In this document: piece by piece, positions 1 through 6,578 of the stretch
Position numbering within the stretch: position 1 is the first letter of the stretch
How the letters are laid out: each line of letters opens with the position of its first letter
NCBI GenBank assembly: GCA_009760855.2
Contig: WPIO01000056.1
Coordinates: forward strand, 1,897,501 to 1,907,500
Direction: 5' to 3'
DNA length: 10,000 nt
DNA from: Cristatella mucedo
Taxonomy: Eukaryota; Bryozoa; Phylactolaemata; Cristatellidae
The notes under the pieces: model-generated
Seen by the model: only the letters and a program-made list of their open reading frames with translations
The model's database searches: none
Told to the model about the DNA's origin: nothing
Position numbers and translations under genes: made by a program

Positions 1-299
1 TATAAATGAATTATTTTTTTATATCTTCCCCTCCTACGGATCAAACTCTTTTTCAAGCAATCGTTCACCTGGAACTTACAACTTCTCTCCTAACCTGTCT
101 TACGTCCACTATTCTGCTCTCACACTTTTTTGTTTCTTAAGCTATTGCTAAACATTTTTTCAAGCTCGACAGCCGTTCAGGCTTTGAGTGTGCTATAGAA
201 TGTGCCCCAACATACAGCCACTGTTCTTCATGTTCTTTTGAATTATCCCTCGGGTTTTTCAAAAAGCAACCAACGTATCGACCGGCATTCTCTCGGTAC
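1..299. other. AT-rich stretch, nothing recognised
   Basis: No gene, RNA or repeat is recognised here. Short open frames on both strands have no recognisable motifs. The right edge borders the AT-rich tail of the minus-strand LINE fragment. Confidence 0.6.
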
Positions 300-394
300 A
301 AATAAAATAAAACTAACAATATTACATTTGTATAGCACCCTCAGAGAACTTAATCTCTTTCTAGGCACTTTATACGTGCTGTAAAGGAAGCATG
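300..394 (-). repeat. LINE 3' tail, copy B
   Basis: Conserved 3' tail of the minus-strand LINE. It starts GCTTCCTTTACAGCACG, runs through TAAAGTGCCTAGAAAGAG and GTGCTATACAAATGTAAT, and ends in AT-rich DNA. Tails of the form TAAAGCGCC...GCGCTATATAA plus a short simple repeat are typical of many L2-like elements, and are recognised by the element's own reverse transcriptase. Confidence 0.68.
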
Positions 395-399
395 TTCAG

Positions 400-507
400 A
401 TGGTTAGTGGTAGCATGCCCAATGTCATTAAACATAATTTGGTTAGAGTTAACGTGTACGTTGTCAACATTTAAGCATGATTAGTGGTACCATGCATAGT
501 GTCAGCA
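400..507 (-). repeat. Degenerate 77-bp-spaced duplication in the LINE 3'UTR
   Basis: On the plus strand, ATGGTTAGTGGTAGCATGCC at 400 recurs as ATGATTAGTGGTACCATGCA at 477, followed by similar AATGTCA and AGTGTCA stretches. The copies are 77 bp apart and lie between the ORF2 remnant and the tail, so the 3'UTR probably carries an internal duplication. Confidence 0.45.
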
Positions 508-815
508 CGAATAAGAAAACAAAGGAAAGATCACAAAGACCCACTAAACGCAGTGAGAAAGAGGTGCGTTTTAGCTTCTTTTTAAATCTCCTCAAGCCAG
601 GGATTTCGTGACGTTCCAGGGAAGTGAGTTCCAGGTTTGGGGAGCATAACAATAACCATGCACTTGATAAAGCGCCCTCAGAGAGCTCAATCTCTTTCTA
701 GGTGCTTTACATTTGCTGCAAAGGAAGCATACGAACCGAAGGCACGGTCACCTACAGTGAAATGAAGGGACCTAAATGTGAGTGGCGGAGCCTTCAATGT
801 GATATGCTGCTTGAA
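464..815 (-). pseudogene. LINE ORF2 C-terminal remnant, interrupted and frameshifted
   Basis: The minus strand encodes, in order, a TVGDRAFG motif (about 755-735), then after a 76-bp interruption YCYAPQTWNSLP (about 656-618), and after a further frame change a basic helix ending LRRFKKKLKRTSF (about 590-555). In CR1/L2-type ORF2 proteins the end of the polypeptide reads roughly GDRAF, then APxLWNSLP, then FKxxLKTHLF, so all three blocks occur in the right order and spacing once the interruption is ignored. The region lies downstream of the reverse transcriptase domain and has no known catalytic role. The frame change between WNSLP and the basic block, together with the insertion, makes this a dead copy. 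After the basic block the frame runs on into probable UTR, stopping at 464. Confidence 0.68.
658..733 (-). mobile_element. 76-bp L2-like LINE tail nested in the older LINE
   Basis: Minus-strand sequence starting CGTATGCTTCCTTTGCAGCA and containing TAAAGCACCTAGAAAGAGATT, then GAGGGCGCTTTATCAAGTGC, matches the tail at 300-394 over about 70 positions with roughly a dozen differences. It sits between the ORF2 motifs GDRAFG and YCYAPQTWNSLP. The direct repeat AACC occurs at 654-657 and 734-737. Removing 658-733 plus one AACC copy restores an uninterrupted frame through both motifs. This indicates a very short retrotransposed copy, a LINE tail or a SINE sharing that tail, inserted in the same orientation as its host element. 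Confidence 0.62.
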
Positions 816-903
816 TAAGCAAACACCGTGCCCGGCCTGAAGCTGCTGTATCCCCCTGCTTCTGCCGGATTGAACAGCCATGATAAAAGCCCATCCGAGC
901 TGG

Positions 904-993
904 AAACACTTGTTGCTGGTATGAGAGCACTCTTAGTAAACACTTGTTGCTGGTATGAGATGACCTTGACACGACACGGGTCCTGGTACGAGA
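904..993. repeat. 34-bp tandem repeat, two good units and one degenerate
   Basis: ACTTGTTGCTGGTATGAGA, with four matching bases before it, occurs at 904-926 and 938-960, a 34-bp period. A degenerate third unit has TCCTGGTACGAGA ending at 993. The period is not a multiple of three, so a coding origin is unlikely. No motif links it to the LINEs. Confidence 0.6.
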
Positions 994-1337
994 GAACATT
1001 TACTACTAATGCTGCTCTCAATCCGTCTTTGAAATTTCATAGTAGGCATTACTAGATGACTAATGAAATAGGCTCTAAAAATGACTGGCATAGCCTTTTG
1101 TTCAGCTGTCTTCACAGTAGAATGAACAAGTACCAGCCTCGGCTGCAGGGCAGTAGGCAGTAGCGCTGGCTGGGGGCTTTGCAAGGAGGGGCCTGCTTCA
1201 GCAAGAGATCTCGGAAGCTTCCCTTCGTAGTTGCTCTAAATAGGCCAGATTATGGACCGACGTCGGCGGTAGCCGCTTGCCCGATTGCTCTGGCAGAATC
1301 CGACGAACACGAGAAGCAAGCTCCTCCTCACTAGTGA
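994..1337. other. Unique DNA, nothing recognised
   Basis: No coding or RNA feature is recognised. At its right edge is a perfect 12-bp palindrome, CTCACTAGTGAG (1327-1338), which abuts the 12-bp minisatellite. Confidence 0.5.
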
Positions 1338-1505
1338 GCTCCTCGCCCTGCTCCTCGCCCTGCTCCTCGCCCTGCTCCTCGCCCTGCTCCTCGCCCTGCT
1401 CCTCGCCCTGCTCCTCGCCCTGCTCCTCGCCCTGCTCCTCGCCCTGCTCCTCGCCCTGCTCCTCGCCCTGCTCCTCGCCCTGCTCCTCGCCCTGCTCCTC
1501 GCCTT
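1338..1505. repeat. 12-bp minisatellite (GCTCCTCGCCCT), 14 units
   Basis: Thirteen perfect tandem copies of GCTCCTCGCCCT are followed by one ending in CTT. With a 12-bp period and no stop codons in the unit, all six frames are open. In the three plus frames the unit reads Ser-Ser-Pro-Cys, Leu-Leu-Ala-Leu or Pro-Arg-Pro-Ala. The open frames crossing it have no other protein-like sequence, so they are treated as repeat artefacts. The near-perfect uniformity points to recent expansion or homogenisation. Confidence 0.93.
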
Positions 1506-1550
1506 GCTAATCCATTTTTTAATCCCTCGCTCTGCTAATCAATCTACTGG

Positions 1551-1613
1551 ACACACACACACTGACACACACACACACACACGCGCGCGCGCACACACAC
1601 ACACACACACACA
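1551..1613. repeat. Compound (CA)n(CG)n(CA)n microsatellite
   Basis: Alternating CA repeats flank a central run of about five CG steps near 1582-1592. From 1565 to 1613 the purine-pyrimidine alternation is unbroken for 49 bp, the classical composition for Z-DNA. Confidence 0.9.
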
Positions 1614-2012
1614 AGTAGACACATAGACACACGCCTCGTCAGCTGTTCAGTGGCTGCAGTTGGAAATTCAACCAACGGTCTGAAGCCACTACGAAAAGGT
1701 TTGCACCCAGCAGGCTTCGGACCGACAATCCGGACACAGCCATCGTAGACTTTGCCTTTTGCAGTGGTTTCCTCCTGCTGCTGCTGCTGCTGATGTGGTT
1801 GTAGCTGCTCCAGTATGTAATATTCAGGACTGCTATCCTGATGCTTGCTAGCAGCTGGGCTGAGATCCCTGAAATATCTACTGCTTAGCTATGCGAGCGC
1901 TCGAGGCACGACAGAGGTCAGCGTAAAGCATCAGCTCAACTCGCAAGCCTAGCAGTAGTTATTACACTTATACGTGTTGCCAAGTCACAAAAATCAATAT
2001 GTAATTTGCCTG
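1614..2012. other. Unique DNA with a (CTG)6 tract, no gene recognised
   Basis: Apart from (CTG)6 at 1775-1792, nothing is recognised. Open frames are short and lack family motifs. Confidence 0.5.
1775..1792. repeat. (CTG)6 trinucleotide tract
   Basis: Six perfect CTG units, one of several CTG/CAG tracts in the window (others at 2013-2030 and 7697-7739). Confidence 0.9.
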
Positions 2013-2030
2013 CAGCAGCAGCAGCAGCAG
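2013..2030. repeat. (CAG)6 trinucleotide tract
   Basis: Six perfect CAG units. In one plus-strand frame they would encode polyglutamine after VICL, but no start codon context or domain supports a gene. Confidence 0.9.
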
Positions 2031-2114
2031 CTCCGGCCGTCGGCATCGAGCATGGCATCGAACAGATTGATTATGCCGAGAGCTAGACCTTCCTCCTCCA
2101 TGCAACGACCCCAT

Positions 2115-2157
2115 CATGACGTAAGCCAGCATGACGTAAGCCAGCATGACGTAAGCC
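2115..2157. repeat. 15-bp tandem triplication carrying TGACGTAA
   Basis: CATGACGTAAGCCAG occurs at 2115-2129 and 2130-2144, and its first 13 bases again at 2145-2157. Each unit contains TGACGTAA (reverse complement TTACGTCA), a known ATF/CREB and C/EBP-ATF class bZIP site. The three sites are therefore 15 bp apart, about one and a half helical turns. One plus frame reads HDVSQ three times, but it has no recognisable protein around it. Confidence 0.85.
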
Positions 2158-2360
2158 GCAGCCGAGCCACGAGGTGACCCTGACATCGTCGACGAGGCAG
2201 CAGCATCTGCATCGACAGCGACCGGCCGCAGCCGGCAGGCAGCAGCTTGCTGCCTCGAAATGGTGGCCGCGAGCGAAAGCGAGAGGAGGGAAAGAGCAAA
2301 GGCACGACGGCTCCGACTTCGCATCTCGGCACACGCAGCTCGGCAGCATCCGCCACCGCC

Positions 2361-2371
2361 GGGGGGGGGGG
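2361..2371. repeat. G11 homopolymer
   Basis: Eleven consecutive G residues follow CCGCC in a GC-rich stretch. Its length is prone to sequencing error. Confidence 0.9.
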
Positions 2372-2488
2372 ACCTCCTCCAGCTCGCTGCATCATGTGAC
2401 TTCCGTGGGCCTGTGATCTAATGCTGCAGCTCCCCTCCCCCTCAGGTCCGGCCTGGTGAGGAGAATGAAGTGAGTGAGATCTAGAGAA

Positions 2489-2518
2489 TTCGGCTCCACT
2501 CCTCATCGAGGAGCCGAA
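2489..2518. repeat. Inverted repeat, 9-bp arms
   Basis: TTCGGCTCC at 2489-2497 pairs perfectly with GGAGCCGAA at 2510-2518 across 12 bases. The intervening CTCCTC-ATC-GAGGAG offers an alternative, partly overlapping stem. It lies about 70 bp before the stronger palindrome. Confidence 0.6.
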
Positions 2519-2585
2519 GGTGACGTCCGGCCGCCGGGTGAGAGGGGTGACACCGAGCCGTGTTCGAGCAGGGCCTCCTCCTCCT

Positions 2586-2623
2586 CCTTCCGGAGGGAGG
2601 ATCCTAATCCTCCCTCCGGAAGG
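2586..2623. repeat. Perfect 38-bp palindrome, 17-bp arms and 4-base loop
   Basis: CCTTCCGGAGGGAGGAT (2586-2602) is followed by CCTA and then by its exact reverse complement (2607-2623). All 17 pairs match. A run of CTC triplets lies just upstream. The stem is too short for a typical animal microRNA precursor, and no terminator function is expected in eukaryotic DNA. Confidence 0.9.
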
Positions 2624-2639
2624 TGGGACCAACTCTTAC

Positions 2640-3540
2640 TTGCACTCGCGCGAACGCAAAGTGCAAGATGACTAAGCCTACAGGGGGCGTGCATGCGGTG
2701 AGCAGGCGTAGGCACAGCAAGTACGTGTGCAGGTCTCGCACGAGCAGGCTCTTGCAATTGACGAGGCTCGTTGGGCGAATGCTGTTGCACAATTGACAAA
2801 TGCACATGCCGACTCATGCCAACACACCCGACACACCCATGTCCCTACATACAAATGTTCGTGAGCAATAGCAAGAAATGCGACATGCAGGCACGTGCAT
2901 TGAAATGCTGGCCATGCCCCGTGTGTCAGCCAGGTTACGTACAATAGCTAGCTGCCAGAGATGACAAGCGATTTGTTAGCTATAACGATTAGGCAACCAG
3001 ATATCGGTTAAGCTGCCACTGAGACCTTATACCAAGGCCAGCTGAAGTGACAATGAGTGAGTGGTACTGTAAGGCCACCGGTGGATCTCTCAATATGCAG
3101 ATTTGCACATTAGGGGCACCAAGGTCTTATTTTAATGTGTTCTTGATTGCTATCATTGCCACGTCTTCCTTCATGCATTCACGAGGATTTCTATGATTCC
3201 CCAGTAATGCTTCGAGGTGCTAGTATTAGCATTATTCGTATGTTTAGTACCAGATTCGTCAAGCATTTGCAAGTACTAGCACCGATTGCATGTGTAGCAT
3301 TTTCGATAAAGCCTTAATTGGTCGGATGCCACTACAAGCACCTACACATGTACATTAGGATATGGCATCGAATGCACATGAAGTAAAAGCAGATACAGTA
3401 TATGCACATGTATGTAGTGTGTACATGCACGACAATGCAAGCATGTGTACGCGGTCTGATGGGATTTTGTCATTCGTCCTTCGTGTGCATGTTCCTGCTT
3501 ACACTATGCGTGCTGCTTGCAGATGTAACCACCATACATT
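2640..3540. other. Long stretch without recognised genes
   Basis: No coding family, RNA or transposon motif is recognised. Minus-strand frames around 2604-2944 are cysteine- and histidine-rich in places but carry no regular zinc-binding spacing. A 10-bp palindrome, CCACCGGTGG, lies near 3074-3084 and an isolated CACGTG at 2892-2897. Confidence 0.5.
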
Positions 3541-3548
3541 TGGTAACG

Positions 3549-3635
3549 CTTTATATGCAGCATCTGTAAAGTGCCTAGAGAGATAGAGATTCAGTTCTCG
3601 GATGAAGCTATATCAACGTATTATTATTATTATTA
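3549..3635 (+). mobile_element. Orphan L2-like LINE/SINE tail with (TTA)n end, copy A
   Basis: The plus strand reads GCTTTATATGCAGCATCTG, TAAAGTGCCTAGAGAGATAG, GAAGCTATATCAACG, then ATTATTATTATTATTA. This matches the two minus-strand tails at 300-394 and 658-733 and adds the simple-repeat terminus typical of L2-like elements. No ORF2 motif is visible upstream, so this is either an extremely 5'-truncated LINE or a SINE borrowing the LINE tail. Confidence 0.65.
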
Positions 3636-3710
3636 CTCGCACTCTTAGGCACACAAACATTTGTGAGGATTTGGTATGTGACATACACTGTGATACTTGC
3701 TTTAGCTTTT

Positions 3711-3960
3711 CACTCCACTCTTTACTCACTACTACTCATATCTCTCTCTCACATTTATGTTTTGCCAGCCTGCCCATCTGTCTCTTTTTCTCCTTGTTTC
3801 TCTTGTCCTCTATCTCTCTCTCTCTGTCTCTCTTTGTCTACAATCTTCTTAATAGTCTATTTCTTCCTCATTCTTTCTTATGCTTTAGATGTCGTTGTAT
3901 CTCCCTATTGCTCTTTCTCTATTCTCTCTCTCTTCTCTTTTTTTCGTCTCTTGCACCCAT
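3711..3960. repeat. Pyrimidine-rich (TC)n-biased low-complexity stretch
   Basis: The plus strand is dominated by TC and TTC runs, for example near 3740-3752 and 3808-3836. Leucine/serine-rich open frames here (3602-4000) follow from this composition and are not called as genes. Confidence 0.75.
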
Positions 3961-4645
3961 GCCAATCTGTGTAGCATCTGGTCCAATTACCCGAAGATAG
4001 AGGCCAGAGGACATCATCACAGAGCCACTTTCCACTCTATGTATAGTTTTTCAAAAATATACGCCGGTTGCAATAGATCATTATCTTAAGCAGATTGGCT
4101 TTAGCAGCTGCTGCTTATGCTGCATTGGCAGCTGTTGATAATTGGGGTCTATGCGCGCTGTAGCTGGTGCGCAGAGCTTTAAGCCGGTTTATGACACGTG
4201 GATCTATCTGTTTTCTTCTGAATAAGTACCGCACTCTAGATGATGCATCAGAATGATGCAGAGGAAACAGACAAAACGCTCCAGCTTGACATGCATGCTG
4301 GCCCAAGCGCCAGAGCCAGCACTGTGAGGTGGCTATGGGCGAAGTTAGGCTTCTAACCTATAAACTGCTCTCTCTCCCTCTCCTCTCGCGAACGTGCTGG
4401 TTGGAGCCGGGCAGGCCTCAGCTGCAGAAGCGAGCTCCCGCTGCTCGAAATATCGCCGGATCTCGATGGTGCTCGGCGTGACGGCAGCATCGCCCAATCG
4501 ATCTGTAGCCTGCAGTGCATCCACTGCCTCCGCAGGAGCTCCGGTCTAGCTGCTGTGAGATGCAGTGCGGCGCACGTGACCAATTTAGTGCCTTTTAAGT
4601 ATTGGGATTTGGTTAGCATCCCACGGTGCAAAAGGCAAGAGCACA
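3961..4645. other. No gene recognised; short pyrimidine run
   Basis: Nothing protein-like or repetitive is recognised apart from a TC-rich run at 4368-4388 and two CACGTG sites (4195-4200, 4573-4578) that belong to the E-box cluster. Confidence 0.45.
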
Positions 4646-4648
4646 TTA

Positions 4649-4754
4649 ACCAGAGAGACACACAGACAGACAGACAAGACAGTGAGAGAGAGACAGACAG
4701 ACAGAGAGACAGACAGACAGCGACAGAGAGGGGCGGACGGACAGACAGACAGAA
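4649..4754. repeat. Imperfect (CAGA)n microsatellite
   Basis: CAGA/GACA tetramers are mixed with GAGA runs over about 105 bp. All frames across it give Arg/Gln/Thr/Asp-rich translations that reflect the repeat. Confidence 0.88.
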
Positions 4755-4800
4755 GAGGAGACCTTTTATGCTTAATCGCTCTCCCTTCCTCTCCCTTCAG

Positions 4801-5077
4801 CCCTTGCCTCGTGATGACATGCTTGCACGCGCGCACACATACACATCATACATTTACGAAAGGCACATCCTAAACGCCTGCTTATTCTCTGCTCAAGAAG
4901 CTTGCAACCTCTGGTTGGCAGCTGTCACAGTCCTTGCTGCTGGCCCTAGGTGCCGTCACGTGACACATCTGCCTCACGTTGGAGCTGCCCCTCTTTTGGC
5001 CGGGCAGCTAGCTGCCTTGACTGACCAAATGGCTGCCGGGATGAGCCTGACAGGTTCTGACAAGCTCTCTCTGGCAG
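4801..5077 (+). CDS. Candidate internal exon of an unknown gene
   Basis: A strong 3' splice site precedes this stretch: a 20-base pure pyrimidine run (4779-4798), then AG at 4799-4800, with a branch-point-like CTTAAT whose A (4775) is 25 bases upstream. The downstream edge is CTGGCAG followed by GTGAAT, a fair 5' splice site. Between them one plus frame is open for 92 codons plus one base. It reads through ACNLWLAAVTVLAAG and LLAGQLAALTDQMAAGMSL, with an Ala/Leu-rich, helix-prone second half. No domain or family is recognised. Another donor-like CTG|GTAAGG lies at 5128-5129, but the frame has already stopped at 5086-5088. The same stretch also contains an E-box, so it may be simply non-coding DNA with a lucky acceptor. 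Confidence 0.25.
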
Positions 5078-5284
5078 GTGAATGATCTAGGTGACAGAAT
5101 TGGCTCTTCGCCAGATGCCAGCCACCTGGTAAGGTGCCAACCCCCAGCTGGTGCCGAGTCACGTGCTTTGTGCTCTTGCCACAATCAGCAGTGATTACCT
5201 TGCCATGGCAGAGGCTGAGTAAGTCAGGTGCCCAGTCTGAGTAAAAACTCAAAACTCAGAGTTAAACCTGCATAGACCCACGTG

Positions 5285-5612
5285 GCTTGGTAACAAGTCT
5301 TTACTCTTTACTGAGGAGGGCAGCACTTGTTTCTTTCTTCAATAAGTATAGGACTGACCTTGACACCTTAACTACTGCATCGCCTGCTGCTCTTCGAGCC
5401 CTTGATTTTCCACCGTCCTCTTACCTCTGCTGTTTGTAAGCCGTCCAATTAAGCAGCAGCAAAGTCAAACAATTCTCCCAGCCCAGTTTTCGATCGAAGT
5501 AAATGTCACTTGCCAGTAAAGGTCAGGCGATTCGTCTGCTTTATTTATATGACGGCAGAAGAGCCTTCGTGGGAATTTTCCCTATTTTTAGTGGGCACTA
5601 AGTATTGCCTCA
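5285..5612. other. No gene recognised
   Basis: AT-leaning unique sequence without recognised motifs. A minus-strand AATAAA (plus 5540-5545) exists, but there is no gene to attach it to. Confidence 0.5.
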
Positions 5613-5674
5613 GTGGGACCCAAACCCACAATCCATAAGTCGATGCATAGTTAAGGCTTAGTGGCTAGTGGTTC
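5613..5674 (-). mobile_element. Possible tRNA-derived SINE head
   Basis: On the minus strand GTGGG-TTTGGGT-CCCAC (5629-5613) forms a perfect 5-bp stem with a 7-base loop like a tRNA T arm, resembling the polymerase III B box. A weak A-box-like TAGCCACTAAG (5667-5657) starts 43 bases upstream of the loop, close to the tRNA spacing. D-stem and acceptor-stem pairing are poor, so this is not a functional tRNA. A degenerate SINE promoter is possible, and chance cannot be excluded. Confidence 0.25.
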
Positions 5675-5949
5675 ATGCGCAGCTGTAATCGGTAGCTGAT
5701 CGAATTCGGGTGACGGTGGGGGAATGGCGAGTGCGACAAACTTTCCCATATGACGGACAGCAACAAAATGGAACCCAGTCACTGCGGGTTCTGCAGACAA
5801 TTTGCTGCGCTTGGGCTGGCTGCGAGTGCTGAGCAGACCTTTGCAGCCAGCGGCCCAACCAGCGGCTCTACACAGAGGCTGATCGATCGAGTGTGAAGCC
5901 TCTGCAGCAGCTGCCCCCTCGGTAGTGGCTGCTGCGGCTGTAGCCCGAC

Positions 5950-5987
5950 CCATGCATACTGCGTGCAGGGGCACGCAGTATGCATGG
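5950..5987. repeat. Perfect 38-bp palindrome, 17-bp arms and 4-base loop
   Basis: CCATGCATACTGCGTGC (5950-5966), loop AGGG, then the exact reverse complement (5971-5987). The geometry is identical to the palindrome at 2586-2623, but the sequences are unrelated. A smaller 7-bp hairpin (CGTGCTC / GAGCACG, 6071-6090) lies about 85 bp downstream. Confidence 0.9.
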
Positions 5988-5990
5988 CAG

Positions 5991-6578
5991 CAGCATACAC
6001 ACCAGTCCGGCGGCCGATTGCCCGCCTGACATTTCGTCCGCTACTCAGTGCTCAACACATAAGCAGCATGCGTGCTCGACTGAGAGCACGGAGCTTGAGA
6101 GCAGCGATTCTCCTCCACCCTCTGACCTATAGACCTGCAGCCGATCCGCCTGCCGATCGATTATAGACCATCGTACCGATAGAGGAAGAATGCTTTGATG
6201 CCAGTTGCCCTGTGAATTCCGAAAAAAGTGGGACTCTATGATACTGAGTTGGGGGATATGTCCTATGGCCAGGTTTCGGCTGAAAATGGGGTCATCGCAG
6301 GGTCAGCTCGCCCCACTGGTCCCATCGAACTGCTGAGCTCGGCAGCTCGATCTCTCGAGGTATTTTGCCGGTGGCAGCCGCCCTCAAAGGGAAGCCTAAA
6401 GGATTATCTATGCCAGTCGATTTACAGGACCGTTGCACATCTCAGCACGACCCGCTCAAAGTCGTTGCTCGAAGCGATCCGACGAAATCTCGAGCGGTTC
6501 CGGCTCGGCTCCGTGGCCCAGTTCAAAGGTGCACGGAGGCGACGTCGAGGACTCAAAGGAAAAGAACAGAACTGAGGT
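5991..6578. other. GC-rich unique DNA with one stop-free frame (6216-6572)
   Basis: A plus-strand frame is open for 119 codons (6216-6572). It includes FCRWQPPSKGSLKDYL and a very basic end (ARRRRRGLKGK). It lacks an ATG near its beginning, and no family is recognised. A donor-like ACTGAG|GTGAGA at 6577-6578 immediately precedes the homopurine tract. Two other plus frames are also partly open, so coding is unproven. Confidence 0.3.

Larger units (their letters stand above)
300..815 (-). mobile_element. 5'-truncated L2-like LINE fragment (ORF2 end, 3'UTR, tail)
   Basis: Read on the minus strand, this segment has the order expected of the 3' end of a CR1/L2-type non-LTR retrotransposon. It begins with the C-terminal part of ORF2 (about 815 to 515), continues through a non-coding 3'UTR (about 515 to 395), and ends in a conserved tail containing TAAAGTGCCTAGAAAGAGATT and GTGCTATACAAATGTAAT, followed by AT-rich DNA near 300. 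The tail matches two other tails in the window (658-733 minus, 3549-3635 plus), which defines a family. The catalytic domains are absent, as expected for 5' truncation during target-primed reverse transcription. A second tail is nested inside the ORF2 part. The assignment to L2 rather than another CR1-group clade is inferred from remembered family motifs. Confidence 0.72.
4195..5284. promoter_or_regulatory. Cluster of five CACGTG E-boxes
   Basis: CACGTG occurs at 4195-4200, 4573-4578, 4957-4962, 5160-5165 and 5279-5284. That is five in 1.1 kb, against about 0.3 expected for a random hexamer. The site at 4955-4964 is the full palindrome GTCACGTGAC, identical to the CLEAR-type motif bound by TFEB/MITF-family bHLH-Zip factors. 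Two others are GCACGTGAC and GTCACGTGC. Binding in this organism is inference, and no promoter or transcription start is identified. Confidence 0.35.

Noticed and set aside
1277-1626. Plus frames encoding SSPC or LLAL repeats
   Set aside because: The 12-bp unit is open in all six frames, so length carries no information. The flanks show no protein-like sequence.
2586-2623. microRNA precursor or terminator hairpin
   Set aside because: A 17-bp stem with a 4-base loop is too short for a standard animal microRNA precursor. No U tract or bacterial context supports a terminator.
2678-2944. Cysteine-rich minus-strand frame, possible small secreted peptide
   Set aside because: Cysteine spacing is irregular, no convincing signal peptide and cleavage context is visible, and several minus frames overlap.
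3602-4000. Leu/Ser/Phe-rich frame resembling a membrane protein
   Set aside because: The hydrophobic translation comes from TC-rich low-complexity DNA. There is no topology pattern or family motif.
5571-5581. GGGAATTTTCC as a kappaB-like site
   Set aside because: It has eleven bases rather than the usual ten, is an isolated occurrence, and no promoter is identified nearby.
6216-6572. 119-codon plus frame with a basic C-terminus
   Set aside because: There is no ATG near its start and no recognised domain, and two other plus frames are partly open over the same bases. It is noted only within the region description.
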